NCBI GenBank assembly: GCA_902558095.1
Contig: CACECP010000010.1
Coordinates: 1 to 35,666, forward strand
Reading direction: 5' to 3'
DNA length: 35,666 bases
Source of the DNA: an uncultured SAR86 cluster bacterium
GTDB lineage: Bacteria > Pseudomonadota > Gammaproteobacteria > Magnimaribacterales > D2472
Shown here: piece after piece, positions 1-11,434 of the stretch
Position numbering within the stretch: the stretch's first letter is position 1
Layout of the letters: every line of letters begins with the position of its first letter
Notes under the pieces: generated by a model
Told to the model about the DNA's origin: nothing
The model's database searches: none
What the model saw: only the letters and a program-made list of their open reading frames with translations
Translations under genes and position numbers: made by a program

Positions 1-11
1 ATATATTATTA

Positions 12-1594
<1,583 letters not shown>

Positions 1595-1611
1595 CTAATA
1601 ATTGAATAAAA

Positions 1612-2547
1612 ATTAATACTAAGTTACCAATTGCCTTTCTCTTTGGGCCAACTGCATCTGGTAAAACAGATTTGGCTATAAAGCTTGCTGAAATACTCCC
1701 AGTCCAAATAATAAGCGTGGACTCTGTAATGGTTTATAGAGGGTGTGATATAGGTTCTGCAAAACCAAGTAGGAGTATCTTAAAAAAATTTCCGCATGAA
1801 ATGATTGATGTAGTTAATCCTGATGAAGTATTTACTGTTGCAGATTTTTGTAACATTTCTCTTGAATTAATAACACAGACACATTTAGAAAAAAAATTAC
1901 CATTATTTGTTGGTGGCTCAATGATGTATTTTAAGTCACTTCTTAATGGTATGCATGAATTACCTGAACGAAATAGCAAGTATAGAGATCAGCTTGAAAA
2001 GCTTAAAGAAGGCAAAGAAAAACATTACTTATTTAGTCTTTTAAATGATAAAGATCCTGAGTATGCAAAGTGTATAAATAAAAATGATGAAATTAGAATA
2101 ATCAGGGCGCTTGAGGTAATTCAAAAAACTGGAGAACCTTTAAGTAAAACTTTAAAAAAAAATAAAAATAATCCTATATTTGAAAAATATCACATTGAAC
2201 AATTTGGCCTACTGGATGAAAGAGAATTTATTCATAAAAGAATTGAAGAAAGATTAGAAAGTATTTTGTCAGATGGACTAGAGAATGAGGCTATAGAGAT
2301 ATTAAAGAAATATGAAATTCCAGATAATCATCCAATAAGAAAATCTATAAATTACAAACAAATTTTTGAATATATTGATGGAAGATATGATATTGAAACT
2401 TTTTTTCAAAAGGCGCTATTTGCAACACGTCAATTAGCTAAAAGGCAAATAACTTGGATGAGAAGTTGGGATAATTACACTGAAATAAGAATTAATGAGT
2501 TTAAAGCTGTAAAAGATAAGCTTAAAAATATCATATCTTTACTTTAA
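1612..2547 (+). CDS. miaA: tRNA dimethylallyltransferase (MiaA), non-canonical start
   Basis: MiaA transfers the dimethylallyl group to A37 of tRNAs reading UNN codons, the first step of ms2i6A synthesis. The body matches the family: ISVDSVMVYRG, a DIGSAKP motif, VGGSMMYFK, and a C-terminal CATRQLAKRQITW-type sequence seen here as ATRQLAKRQITWMRSW. The essential P-loop GPTASGKT is encoded at 1645-1668, upstream of the first canonical start codon (TTG at 1672). The frame is open back only to a TGA at 1603-1605 and contains no ATG, GTG or TTG before the P-loop. The start is therefore ATT at 1612 (chosen here, giving 311 residues, close to the usual 316), ATA at 1606 or ATT at 1630. Alternatively a one-base insertion in the A5 run at 1608-1612 has separated a TTG at 1602 from the frame. 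In E. coli miaA is followed by hfq and hflX; here hflK follows directly. Confidence 0.88.
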   Translation: MNTKLPIAFLFGPTASGKTDLAIKLAEILPVQIISVDSVMVYRGCDIGSAKPSRSILKKFPHEMIDVVNPDEVFTVADFCNISLELITQTHLEKKLPLFVGGSMMYFKSLLNGMHELPERNSKYRDQLEKLKEGKEKHYLFSLLNDKDPEYAKCINKNDEIRIIRALEVIQKTGEPLSKTLKKNKNNPIFEKYHIEQFGLLDEREFIHKRIEERLESILSDGLENEAIEILKKYEIPDNHPIRKSINYKQIFEYIDGRYDIETFFQKALFATRQLAKRQITWMRSWDNYTEIRINEFKAVKDKLKNIISLL

Positions 2548-2551
2548 ATAT

Positions 2552-2580
2552 GATCATAAGCCCCAACATAAGACTATAAT
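2552..2580 (+). promoter_or_regulatory. Candidate sigma-70 promoter for hflK-hflC-purA
   Basis: A perfect -10 hexamer TATAAT lies at 2575-2580 in the 59-bp miaA-hflK gap. The -35 region (GATCAT at 2552-2557 with a 17-bp spacer) is poor. A transcript would start near 2587, leaving a leader of about 20 nt that contains GAGG at 2594-2597 before the GTG at 2607. The -10 match is seen directly; promoter activity is inferred. Confidence 0.4.
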
Positions 2581-2606
2581 AGATAAACAAATCGAGGTAA
2601 TTAAAA

Positions 2607-3645
2607 GTGAATTGGGATAATAAAGATAAAGATCCATGGGGTAATAAAAACGATGCTCCAGACTTTGATGAGCTTATGAAAAAGTTTTCATCAATTCTAG
2701 GTAGAAAAAAAACAAATAGTAGTGGCTCCGGTAAAAGTGGAAAAGGCGGCGGTTTTAAGTATTCACCAAAAAGAATTCTTATGTACGCATTTTTTGGTTT
2801 TTCAATAGTGTATGCGTCACAATGTATTTATCAACTTGATGCTTCTGAAAGAGCAGTTATTTTAAGATTTGGTTCTTTCCTTGAAGAACAAGACGAGGGA
2901 TTAAACTTTAGACTAGCTGGTATTGATGAAAGATACATAGAAAATGTTACCACAACAAGAAGATATACTCAGACAAATAGCATGTTAACAAAAGATGAAA
3001 ATATCGTTGACGTCACTATTTCAGCCCAATATAGGATTTCAAATTTAAAAGATTTTGTTATAAATGTTAAAGATCCGGAAGGAAGCCTCAGAAATGCAAT
3101 TGAAAGTGCATTAAGACATGTTGTTGGAGATAACACACTTGATCAAACACTTACAGTGGGAAGAGAGAATATTGCTGTGGAGGTTAAGGATAGACTTCAA
3201 CAGTATTTAGACAATTATCAAACTGGTTTATTTGTTCAGCAGGTTAATATTGAAAAGACAGACCCACCGGCAGCAGTAAAGAATGCTTTTGATGATGTTG
3301 TTGCAGCCAGAGAAGATAAAGAAAGGCTTCAAAATGAAGCAGAGAGGTATGCTTTATCAATTGTCCCTGAAGCTCGTGGACAGGCTCAAGCAGAAATAAG
3401 AGCAGCTGAAGCTTATAAAGAAGAGGTAGTTGCTAAAGCAGAAGGTGAGGTAGACAGATTTAATAAACTTCTTGCTGAGTATTTAAAAGCTCCCGAGGTG
3501 ACAAGAGATAGGCTGTATCTTGATGCTTTACAGTCTGTTCTTTCTAACTCAACAAAGATTATGGTTGATGTAGAAGGTGGAAATAATTTACTTTACCTTC
3601 CATTGGATAAAATAATGGAAGAAAACAAAAAGAAAGGTGATGATG

Positions 3646-3653
<8 letters not shown>
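2607..3653 (+). CDS. hflK: FtsH protease regulator HflK
   Basis: HflK is an SPFH/band-7 (prohibitin-like) protein that forms the periplasm-facing HflKC cage around the FtsH protease. The 348-residue product has a hydrophilic N-terminus with DPWG (residues 9-12) and a Gly/Ser/Lys-rich linker, one transmembrane segment at about 57-75, then the band-7 domain beginning at the SERAVILRFG stretch. A charged helical region rich in Ala/Glu (about 225-285) follows. Translation starts at GTG, with GAGG about 9 bases upstream. Its 3' end overlaps hflC by 8 bp or slightly more, as expected for two subunits made together. The hfq and hflX genes that normally precede it are absent here. Confidence 0.95.
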
Positions 3654-5744
<2,091 letters not shown>

Positions 5745-5746
5745 AT

Positions 5747-6157
5747 TTAGATAGTTTTAAGAAATTTATCTAAAGCTGCATTAATAAATTTATAAGATTC
5801 TGGACTTGAAAACTTTTTTGAAAGTCGAAGAGATTCATCTATCGTCACAGGTTTGTCTAGTACTCCAAAAAGCATTTCATTAATTGCGAAATAGAGAATA
5901 GATTTATCTATAAGCTCCATACTTGATTTTTTTATATTAAGTGATGAAATAACATCTTCAATCTTTGTTTTATTTTTTTCAATTGATTTCATGGATGAAG
6001 AAAACATCTTAAAGTCTACTTTTTTTGTTTTATGCTCACTTTTAAATTGTTTAATTATTTTCACAGATTTTTGATCATCAAATAGCATTTGAAATATTGC
6101 TTGTATCAAATATTCTCTAGTTTTTACTGCTATTTTGAAATTAGCTAGATTTTTCAT
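5747..6157 (-). CDS. nusB: Transcription antitermination factor NusB
   Basis: NusB binds boxA RNA with S10 (NusE) and takes part in rRNA antitermination. The 136-residue product has the family length. The N-terminal half is divergent and Lys-rich, while the C-terminal half carries the diagnostic region with KPVTIDESLRLSKKFSSPES followed by KFINAALDKFL. It overlaps the 3' end of ribH by 17 bp and is the last gene of the glyA-nrdR-ribD-ribB-ribH-nusB block. ribH-nusB adjacency matches E. coli, but thiL, which normally follows nusB, lies 6 kb away on the other strand. Confidence 0.9.
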   Translation of the reverse strand: MKNLANFKIAVKTREYLIQAIFQMLFDDQKSVKIIKQFKSEHKTKKVDFKMFSSSMKSIEKNKTKIEDVISSLNIKKSSMELIDKSILYFAINEMLFGVLDKPVTIDESLRLSKKFSSPESYKFINAALDKFLKTI

Positions 6158-6545
6158 GAATAAGTTGTATTAAAGCTTTGGCATTATTAGTGCTATTTTT
6201 AACAAGTCTTGCCTCAAGTTGTTCGATATTTTCAACGCAGATAACATTATTTATGATTGCTAGCTTGTAGTTATTAAGAGATAAGTTTGATATAGATCTA
6301 AAAGTTTCTTTAGTTACCAATTCATAATGAGATGTTTCTCCTCTTATAACTATTCCTAAAAAGAGCACACCTATGAATGATGAATCTTGGAGTTTTTGAG
6401 CAGCCAAGGCCGCAAGCTCTAGGGCTCCTGGCGCAACTGCATTAGTGCAGTTAAAATCTTCAAGTGTTTCTTGAGAAATAGCTAACATTTTAGATATATA
6501 CTCTTGGTACCAGGCAGTATGCACGATTAATATTTCTTTATTCAT
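6141..6545 (-). CDS. ribH: 6,7-dimethyl-8-ribityllumazine synthase, short form
   Basis: RibH condenses 3,4-dihydroxy-2-butanone 4-phosphate with the ribitylaminouracil intermediate to make lumazine. Recognisable motifs are TAWYQEY near residue 10 (equivalent of the ARFN region), VAPGALELA at 37-45 (family VPGAYELP), and GIVIRGETSHYELV with the general-base His73. A SIEQ-like element appears as VENIEQLEARL. The protein is only 134 residues against about 155 usually, lacking the N-terminal strand and part of the C-terminal region. The ATG overlaps ribB by 8 bp, which supports this start. Riboflavin synthase (ribE) is not in the window. Confidence 0.88.
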   Translation of the reverse strand: MNKEILIVHTAWYQEYISKMLAISQETLEDFNCTNAVAPGALELAALAAQKLQDSSFIGVLFLGIVIRGETSHYELVTKETFRSISNLSLNNYKLAIINNVICVENIEQLEARLVKNSTNNAKALIQLIHEKSS

Positions 6546-7617
6546 TTACAAAACCAGTTATATCTATGTCAAAACCTGATACAGCATTGTATTTTGTTGG
6601 AGTGCCAAGAACAGTAATTTTCTTTAAATCTAATGCTCTTAATATTTGCGAACCTACTCCTATAACCCTTCGATTGCTTTTTGGTTCAATTTCTTTTTCT
6701 TCAAGTTTGTTGAGCCAATAACTTTTTGCATCTTTATAATTAATTAGTACAAATAATCCTGTGCCTTCATTTGAAATTCTTTTTAATGAATCTCTGATAG
6801 ACCAATTTTTACCAAGTTCATTTATCCCCAAGGTATCTTGAAGAATACTTTGAGTTTGTACTCTTACCAGAGGTGACTCAACTGATTTAAGATCACCCAT
6901 TGAGAGAGAAAAATGGTATTCATCATGAATTTTATCTCTCCATACATTCAATTTAAATTTACCAAACTCGTTTTCTACATTTTTATCAAGAACAGATTCA
7001 ACAGTTGCATCCATTGAAAGTCTGTAATCTATTAAATCTGCAATAGTGCCAACTTTAATATTATTTTCTTCACCGAACTTAATTAGATCATCTCTTCTAG
7101 CCATTGTTCCATCGTCATTCATAATTTCACAAATAACACCAGCTGACTGCAAGCCAGCTAATTTTGCTAAGTCACAAGCTGCTTCAGTATGACCAGCTCT
7201 GCTAAGAACACCACCTTTCATTGCTTTCAATGGAAAAACATGTCCAGGCTGGACAATATCTGAGGGCTTTGAATTTTTATCTACTGCTGTCTTAATTGTA
7301 TGAGATCGATCTGCTGCAGATATTCCTGTAGAAATACCTTCGGCAGCTTCGATTGATACTGTGAAGGCTGTTTTATTTGCAGCTCTATTATTATTAGTCA
7401 TCATTTGAAGGTCATATTTTTGACATAAATCTGTACTCATTGGAAGACAAATTAAACCCTTACCCTTTGATGCCATAAAGTTAATAATTTCAGGAGTAAC
7501 TAAATCAGCAGCGCAAACCAAATCACCTTCATTTTCTCGTGCCTCATCATCAACAATAATAACCATCTTCCCATCTTTGATGTCTTGAATTATTTCTAAA
7601 ATATTACTTTTATTCAT
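6538..7617 (-). CDS. ribB: 3,4-dihydroxy-2-butanone 4-phosphate synthase with degenerate GTP cyclohydrolase II domain
   Basis: Residues 1-200 form a full RibB domain: [12 protein letters not shown] (23-34), the AADRSHTI motif, PGHVFPL (124-130) and [12 protein letters not shown]. It converts ribulose 5-phosphate to the four-carbon riboflavin precursor. Residues about 205-359 follow the GTP cyclohydrolase II fold, but the zinc-binding cysteine cluster of active RibA is missing: the segment after PLVRVQTQ reads SILQDTLG, where active enzymes have a CxxD...C.C pattern. This RibB-plus-inactive-RibA architecture (sometimes called RibBX) is known in gammaproteobacteria, which then carry a separate ribA. 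Overlaps of 8 bp with both ribD and ribH indicate translational coupling. Confidence 0.93.
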   Translation of the reverse strand: MNKSNILEIIQDIKDGKMVIIVDDEARENEGDLVCAADLVTPEIINFMASKGKGLICLPMSTDLCQKYDLQMMTNNNRAANKTAFTVSIEAAEGISTGISAADRSHTIKTAVDKNSKPSDIVQPGHVFPLKAMKGGVLSRAGHTEAACDLAKLAGLQSAGVICEIMNDDGTMARRDDLIKFGEENNIKVGTIADLIDYRLSMDATVESVLDKNVENEFGKFKLNVWRDKIHDEYHFSLSMGDLKSVESPLVRVQTQSILQDTLGINELGKNWSIRDSLKRISNEGTGLFVLINYKDAKSYWLNKLEEKEIEPKSNRRVIGVGSQILRALDLKKITVLGTPTKYNAVSGFDIDITGFVNE

Positions 7618-8617
7618 CTTTTATAAATATCTCTTTTAAGTCAGTATCAATTTTATATGAGGATTCTAATTTAAAACCATAGTTTTCAATAGCATTATCT
7701 TTATCAAACCAATTAACCCCTTTTTCTCCAAGAATTTTTTTTGAGGTATAGACAATTAATTCATCAACTATTCCTTCTTTAAGAAATGCATTTACTAAGC
7801 TTGGTCCAGCTTCTACTAAAATCGAACATATCTCACTATCTTGATATGAATTAATAATTTCATTTAAATCATTAATTCCAAAAACATCAACGGAAGCATT
7901 ATTAAAAAAATCTAATTTATTATTATAAGGCTTGCTTGTTAATAAAATCTTTTTTGCTTGGTTAACTGCAAAATCAACACGCGCATCCATTTTTGGATTA
8001 TCATTTCTTAAAGTGTTACCGCCAGTTAATATGGCATCATGATTAGCTCTAATTTTTTGAACGTCATTTCTTGATGATTCAGATGTTATAAAAACTCTTT
8101 CGTCGTTTATATGAGACATACCATCAAAAGAGGATGCAATTTTAACAGTAATATGAGGCTTGCCAGTCTTATGCTTGTAAAAGAAAAATTTATTTTGTTT
8201 TTCTACAAGATCTTTAAATAAACCATACTCAACTTCAATATTATTATTCTCTAGAATTTCTATTCCGCGACCTGCAACTCTTGGATTAGGATCAATAGAG
8301 CCAATTATTACCTTTTTAAAACCTTTTTTAACTATAAAATCTGCACATGAGCCTGTTTTTCCAATGTGACTGCATGGCTCTAAGGTACAGATTAAGGTTA
8401 ATTCTGAAAACTTCTCAAATTTTTTACCTTGATGTTTTTGTGCTTCTTGAATTGCATTAATTTCAGCATGATTTTCACCATAAATTTGATGATAACCTTC
8501 TGAAATTATTTCGTTATTTTTAATAATTATTGCACCCACAACTGGATTTGGTTTTGCAGTGTATTTAAATTTCTCTGCCCTGGTGATTGCACGAAGCATA
8601 AGTTCTTCGTAATTCAT
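7610..8617 (-). CDS. ribD: Bifunctional riboflavin deaminase/reductase (RibD)
   Basis: RibD carries out deamination and NADPH-dependent side-chain reduction of the pyrimidine intermediate of riboflavin synthesis. The N-terminal cytidine-deaminase-like domain has the zinc motif HAE (His50, Glu52) and the PCSHIGKTGSC element (Cys82, Cys91). The C-terminal reductase domain begins near residue 153 with PHITVKIASSFDG and includes TGGNTLRNDNP and EAGPSLVNAFL. At 335 residues it is slightly shorter than E. coli RibD (367). The ATG overlaps the nrdR stop by 4 bp; this nrdR-ribD pairing is conserved in gammaproteobacteria. No FMN riboswitch is seen, as the rib genes sit inside an operon without leaders. 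Confidence 0.95.
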   Translation of the reverse strand: MNYEELMLRAITRAEKFKYTAKPNPVVGAIIIKNNEIISEGYHQIYGENHAEINAIQEAQKHQGKKFEKFSELTLICTLEPCSHIGKTGSCADFIVKKGFKKVIIGSIDPNPRVAGRGIEILENNNIEVEYGLFKDLVEKQNKFFFYKHKTGKPHITVKIASSFDGMSHINDERVFITSESSRNDVQKIRANHDAILTGGNTLRNDNPKMDARVDFAVNQAKKILLTSKPYNNKLDFFNNASVDVFGINDLNEIINSYQDSEICSILVEAGPSLVNAFLKEGIVDELIVYTSKKILGEKGVNWFDKDNAIENYGFKLESSYKIDTDLKEIFIKDE

Positions 8618-9093
8618 TTTTTTAATTTTTTATTTTTAGGGCTTTCCTTGTTAAGCGAATTTATTTCCTCTGAAAAATCTTTTATATCTTGGAAATCTCT
8701 ATAAACCGAAGCAAAACGAACGTAAGCAACAGTATCTACATCTTTTAAAGCATTCATCATAATTTCTCCGATTTCAATGGATTTAATCTCTCGAACACCT
8801 CTTGTTCTAATTTCTTTTAAGATTTTCCCAAATACAGAGTCTATTTCTTCAACAGATAAAGGTCTTTTTTCGAGAGCTCTTAACATACCTTTTTTTAATT
8901 TAGATCCATTGAAAGGTTGTCTTTCACCATTACTTTTTATAACTCTTGGCAGGGCAAGGTCAGCTGTTTCAAATGTTGTAAATCTTGATTGACATACTTC
9001 ACAAGATCTTCTTCTTCTAATTTGCGTTCCATCAGTGACTAATCTAGAGTCAATTACTTTAGTATCTTCAGCTTGGCAGAAGGGACAGAACAT
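8614..9093 (-). CDS. nrdR: Ribonucleotide reductase regulator NrdR
   Basis: NrdR is an ATP/dATP-sensing repressor of ribonucleotide reductase genes. The N-terminal zinc ribbon is complete (CPFC at residues 3-6, then CEVC about 28 residues later), with the RRRR DNA-contact stretch just before it. The ATP-cone domain follows (PRVIKSNGERQPFNGSKL, then VAYVRFASVYRDF at the C-terminal side). It has 159 residues against about 150 usually, with a Lys-rich tail. It begins exactly one base before the glyA stop codon (glyA ends at 9094), so the two genes abut. The window contains one candidate palindrome resembling a shortened NrdR box, upstream of scpA. Confidence 0.96.
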   Translation of the reverse strand: MFCPFCQAEDTKVIDSRLVTDGTQIRRRRSCEVCQSRFTTFETADLALPRVIKSNGERQPFNGSKLKKGMLRALEKRPLSVEEIDSVFGKILKEIRTRGVREIKSIEIGEIMMNALKDVDTVAYVRFASVYRDFQDIKDFSEEINSLNKESPKNKKLKK

Positions 9094-10374
9094 TTAAACA
9101 CTATATACCGGAAAATTACTTGTAAGATTAAGCACTTTCTCTTTAATACTTTTTTGCAATTCTGTGTTTTCAAAATCATCGATAATATCTGAGATCCAAT
9201 TACTAATTTGAATTATTTCCTTTTCTTTAAATCCTCTTGTAGTTACAGCGGGGGTCCCAATTCTAATACCTGAAGTAATAAATGGTGAGGCAGGGTCATT
9301 TGGAACTGAGTTTTTATTGACAGTTATGTTCACATCTCCCAATACCCTTTCTAAATCCTTTCCTGTAATATTCTTACTTCTTAGGTCAACTAACACTATA
9401 TGATTTTCAGTACCATTACATACAATATCAATACCATTAGACATAATTGTTTTAGCCATAATTTTTGCATTATCCATAACTTGTTGAATATAGATTTTAA
9501 AATCAGGTTCCAGAGCTTCTTTAAAGCATAAAGCTTTTGCTGCAACTACATGCATTAGGGGGCCGCCCTGTGATCCAGGAAAAACAGCAGAGTTTAGTTT
9601 TTTTTCTATTTCTTTATTTTCTTTGGCAAGAATGATTCCAGACCTTGGTCCTCTGAGAGTTTTATGAGTGGTTGATGTTACAACATCAGCATATGGAATA
9701 GGCGATGGATATAAGTCAGCAGCTACAAGACCTGAAACATGAGCCATATCAACTAAAAAATAAGCTCCAACTTCATCAGCAATTTTTCTAAATTCTTGCC
9801 AATCAATAATTCCAGTAAAAGCAGAGAATCCTGCAATAATTAGTTTTGGATTATGTTCTTTTGCAAGCGATCTTACTTCATCATAATTTATATCATTAGT
9901 TCCAGGATGTAGACCATATTGATAACTTTTATAATTTCTACCAGAAAAATTTACTTTTGATCCGTGAGTTAAATGACCTCCATGATCTAGACTCATTCCT
10001 AAAATAGTATCGTTTGGTTCTAGCAAGGCTAGATAGGCAGCAGCATTTGCAGATGAGCCAGAGTGAGGTTGAACATTTGCATAATCTGCTTTAAAAAGTT
10101 CTTTGGCTCTTTCTATTGCAAGATTTTCTGCAATATCAACATTTTCACATCCACCGTAATATCTTTTTGATGGATATCCTTCTGCATATTTATTTGTAAG
10201 AATAGAGCCTTGTGCCTCTAGAATTCTTTTTGAAGCATAGTTCTCCGATGCAATTAGTTCTATATGATCCTCTTGTCTATTAGCCTCATATTCAAATGAT
10301 GCCCATAAATCCGAATCATACTCTTTTATTGAATTTGAATTAGAGAAAATACTATCGCTTCTAGATGATTTCAT
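9094..10374 (-). CDS. glyA: Serine hydroxymethyltransferase (GlyA)
   Basis: GlyA is a PLP enzyme that interconverts serine and glycine and loads tetrahydrofolate with one-carbon units. Signature sequences are [12 protein letters not shown] (37-48), the [17 protein letters not shown] stretch, HGGHLTHGS (131-139), the [12 protein letters not shown] region and the PLP lysine in [13 protein letters not shown] (Lys238). The length is 426 against 417 in E. coli; the extra residues are a Ser/Asn-rich N-terminus ([15 protein letters not shown]). The ATG at 10374 lies 39 bp below the nth stop in an AT-only spacer with no obvious Shine-Dalgarno. glyA-nrdR-ribD adjacency is widespread in proteobacteria. 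Confidence 0.96.
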   Translation of the reverse strand: MKSSRSDSIFSNSNSIKEYDSDLWASFEYEANRQEDHIELIASENYASKRILEAQGSILTNKYAEGYPSKRYYGGCENVDIAENLAIERAKELFKADYANVQPHSGSSANAAAYLALLEPNDTILGMSLDHGGHLTHGSKVNFSGRNYKSYQYGLHPGTNDINYDEVRSLAKEHNPKLIIAGFSAFTGIIDWQEFRKIADEVGAYFLVDMAHVSGLVAADLYPSPIPYADVVTSTTHKTLRGPRSGIILAKENKEIEKKLNSAVFPGSQGGPLMHVVAAKALCFKEALEPDFKIYIQQVMDNAKIMAKTIMSNGIDIVCNGTENHIVLVDLRSKNITGKDLERVLGDVNITVNKNSVPNDPASPFITSGIRIGTPAVTTRGFKEKEIIQISNWISDIIDDFENTELQKSIKEKVLNLTSNFPVYSV

Positions 10375-10413
10375 TGTTACAAAAATAAAGAATTAAATTT
10401 AATTTTATATTAT

Positions 10414-11067
10414 CTAAGGCTTTTTGTGCACAAAAGGTTTTTTTCTTTTTGAACAACATATTTTGCAAATCTCACAATCGAGGCCATAACACGATCTTGC
10501 TGTGCAATATTCTCTTCCCCAAAAGATAATTTGTAAATGGAGCTTGTTCCATAGCTCTTCTGGAAAAATATTTTTAAGATCTTTTTCAGTTTGTTTAACA
10601 TTTTTTCCATTTGTTAAGCCCCATCTTTGAGCTAATCTGTGAATGTGTGTATCAACAGCAAATGCAGGAATTCCGAATCCCTGACTCATGACAACTGATG
10701 CTGTTTTGTGGCCAACACCTGGAAGCTGCTCTAGTTCTTCAAAAGTATTTGGAACTTTACCATTGAATTTTTCCATTAAGATATTTGAAAGTTCTTTTAT
10801 TGCTTTAGATTTTTGAGGCCCTAAACCACATGGTTTAATAATTTTATAAATATTATTAATAGTAAGTTTTGACATGCTTTTTGGATCAGGTGCAACTGAA
10901 AATAGTTTTGGCGTTATTTTATTAACTCTTTCATCAGTACACTGCGCAGACAAAAGAACAGCAATTAGCAATGTATAAACATTATTATGATTAAGTGGTA
11001 CAGGGGTTTCTGGATAAAATTTATCTAGAATTTTTATAATAATTTTTGCTTTGTCAGATTTCTTCAT
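10414..11067 (-). CDS. nth: Endonuclease III (Nth), unusual Fe-S cysteine spacing
   Basis: Nth is a bifunctional DNA glycosylase/AP lyase for oxidised pyrimidines. Numbering from the upstream ATG at 11085, the helix-hairpin-helix and catalytic lysine are in QLPGVGHKTASVV (Lys127) and the catalytic aspartate in AVDTHIHR (Asp145). LLIAVLLSAQCTDERVN is also typical. I prefer the ATG at 11067, which gives 217 residues and aligns with the E. coli N-terminus; a start at 11085 would add six residues. The C-terminus has cysteines at 194, 199, 204, 207, 210 and 211, whereas the classic [4Fe-4S] motif is C-X6-C-X2-C-X5-C. First, third and fourth positions can be matched (194, 204, 210), but the second is Gly. 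The gene diverges from the LETM1-like gene with about 33 bp between starts. Confidence 0.93.
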   Translation of the reverse strand: MKKSDKAKIIIKILDKFYPETPVPLNHNNVYTLLIAVLLSAQCTDERVNKITPKLFSVAPDPKSMSKLTINNIYKIIKPCGLGPQKSKAIKELSNILMEKFNGKVPNTFEELEQLPGVGHKTASVVMSQGFGIPAFAVDTHIHRLAQRWGLTNGKNVKQTEKDLKNIFPEELWNKLHLQIIFWGREYCTARSCYGLDCEICKICCSKRKKPFVHKKP

Positions 11068-11100
11068 CTTGGTTAAATGTAGCATAATATTTTAATTCAC

Positions 11101-11412
11101 ATGAATACAAAAAAAATTAAACAATACATCCTAAGAATTAAAGATTCATTTATTGAAGAAACTGATGAAAACAGGCAAATGCTAGATATTTATATGAAGC
11201 ATATAGATGGCAGCGCAAGCGATAATGAGGTTAAGAAAGCAAATCATCAGCTAAAACAAGTTTTTAAGAGTTTTGGCATGGGTATTTTAGTAATTCTTCC
11301 CTTTAGTCCAATTTCAATTCCCTATGTTTTAAAGAAAGCAAAAGAACTAGAAATTGAATTAATTCCTGATTGGTATAAGGCTTTAAGAAAGGATGAAGAT
11401 AGTCTAGAATAG
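11101..11412 (+). CDS. Small LETM1-like membrane protein, unknown function
   Basis: This is a 103-residue protein. It has a charged N-terminal half (residues 1-55, probably helical), one hydrophobic segment at about 58-77 (FGMGILVILPFSPISIPYVL), then a Lys/Glu-rich tail with KELEIELIPDWYK. The pattern of a hydrophobic stretch with Pro-Phe/Gly-Ser, then PYVLKKAKELEIELIP, recalls the short LETM1-type segment found in many uncharacterised bacterial proteins. I see no catalytic motif. It lies directly upstream of the thiolase gene (22-bp gap), may share its transcript, and diverges from nth. The function cannot be stated from sequence; the LETM1 resemblance is inference. Confidence 0.7.
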   Translation: MNTKKIKQYILRIKDSFIEETDENRQMLDIYMKHIDGSASDNEVKKANHQLKQVFKSFGMGILVILPFSPISIPYVLKKAKELEIELIPDWYKALRKDEDSLE

Positions 11413-11420
11413 TCTAGAAT
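11401..11420. repeat. Perfect 10-bp tandem duplication at a stop codon
   Basis: The decamer AGTCTAGAAT occurs twice in immediate succession. The first copy encodes the last codons of the LETM1-like protein and the junction forms its TAG stop (11410-11412). The second copy is in the spacer before the thiolase ribosome-binding site. It looks like a recent slippage duplication and does not disturb the downstream GGAG (11425-11428) of the thiolase. Confidence 0.85.
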
Positions 11421-11434
11421 TTATTGGAGATCTT

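Noticed and set aside
6538-8617. FMN riboswitch associated with the rib genes
   Set aside because: The rib genes overlap their neighbours and no untranslated leader exists.
9094-9107. Half NrdR-box-like sequence TATATAGTGT just before nrdR (minus strand)
   Set aside because: Only one arm matches and the bases encode the conserved Val-Tyr end of GlyA, so it is explained by coding constraint.
10375-10413. Glycine riboswitch or leader RNA before glyA
   Set aside because: The gap is only 39 bp and almost purely A/T; no room for a riboswitch.
10410-10610. Second minus-strand frame within the 3' end of nth
   Set aside because: Overlaps the conserved Nth cysteine region in another frame; the Nth reading is clearly the real one.
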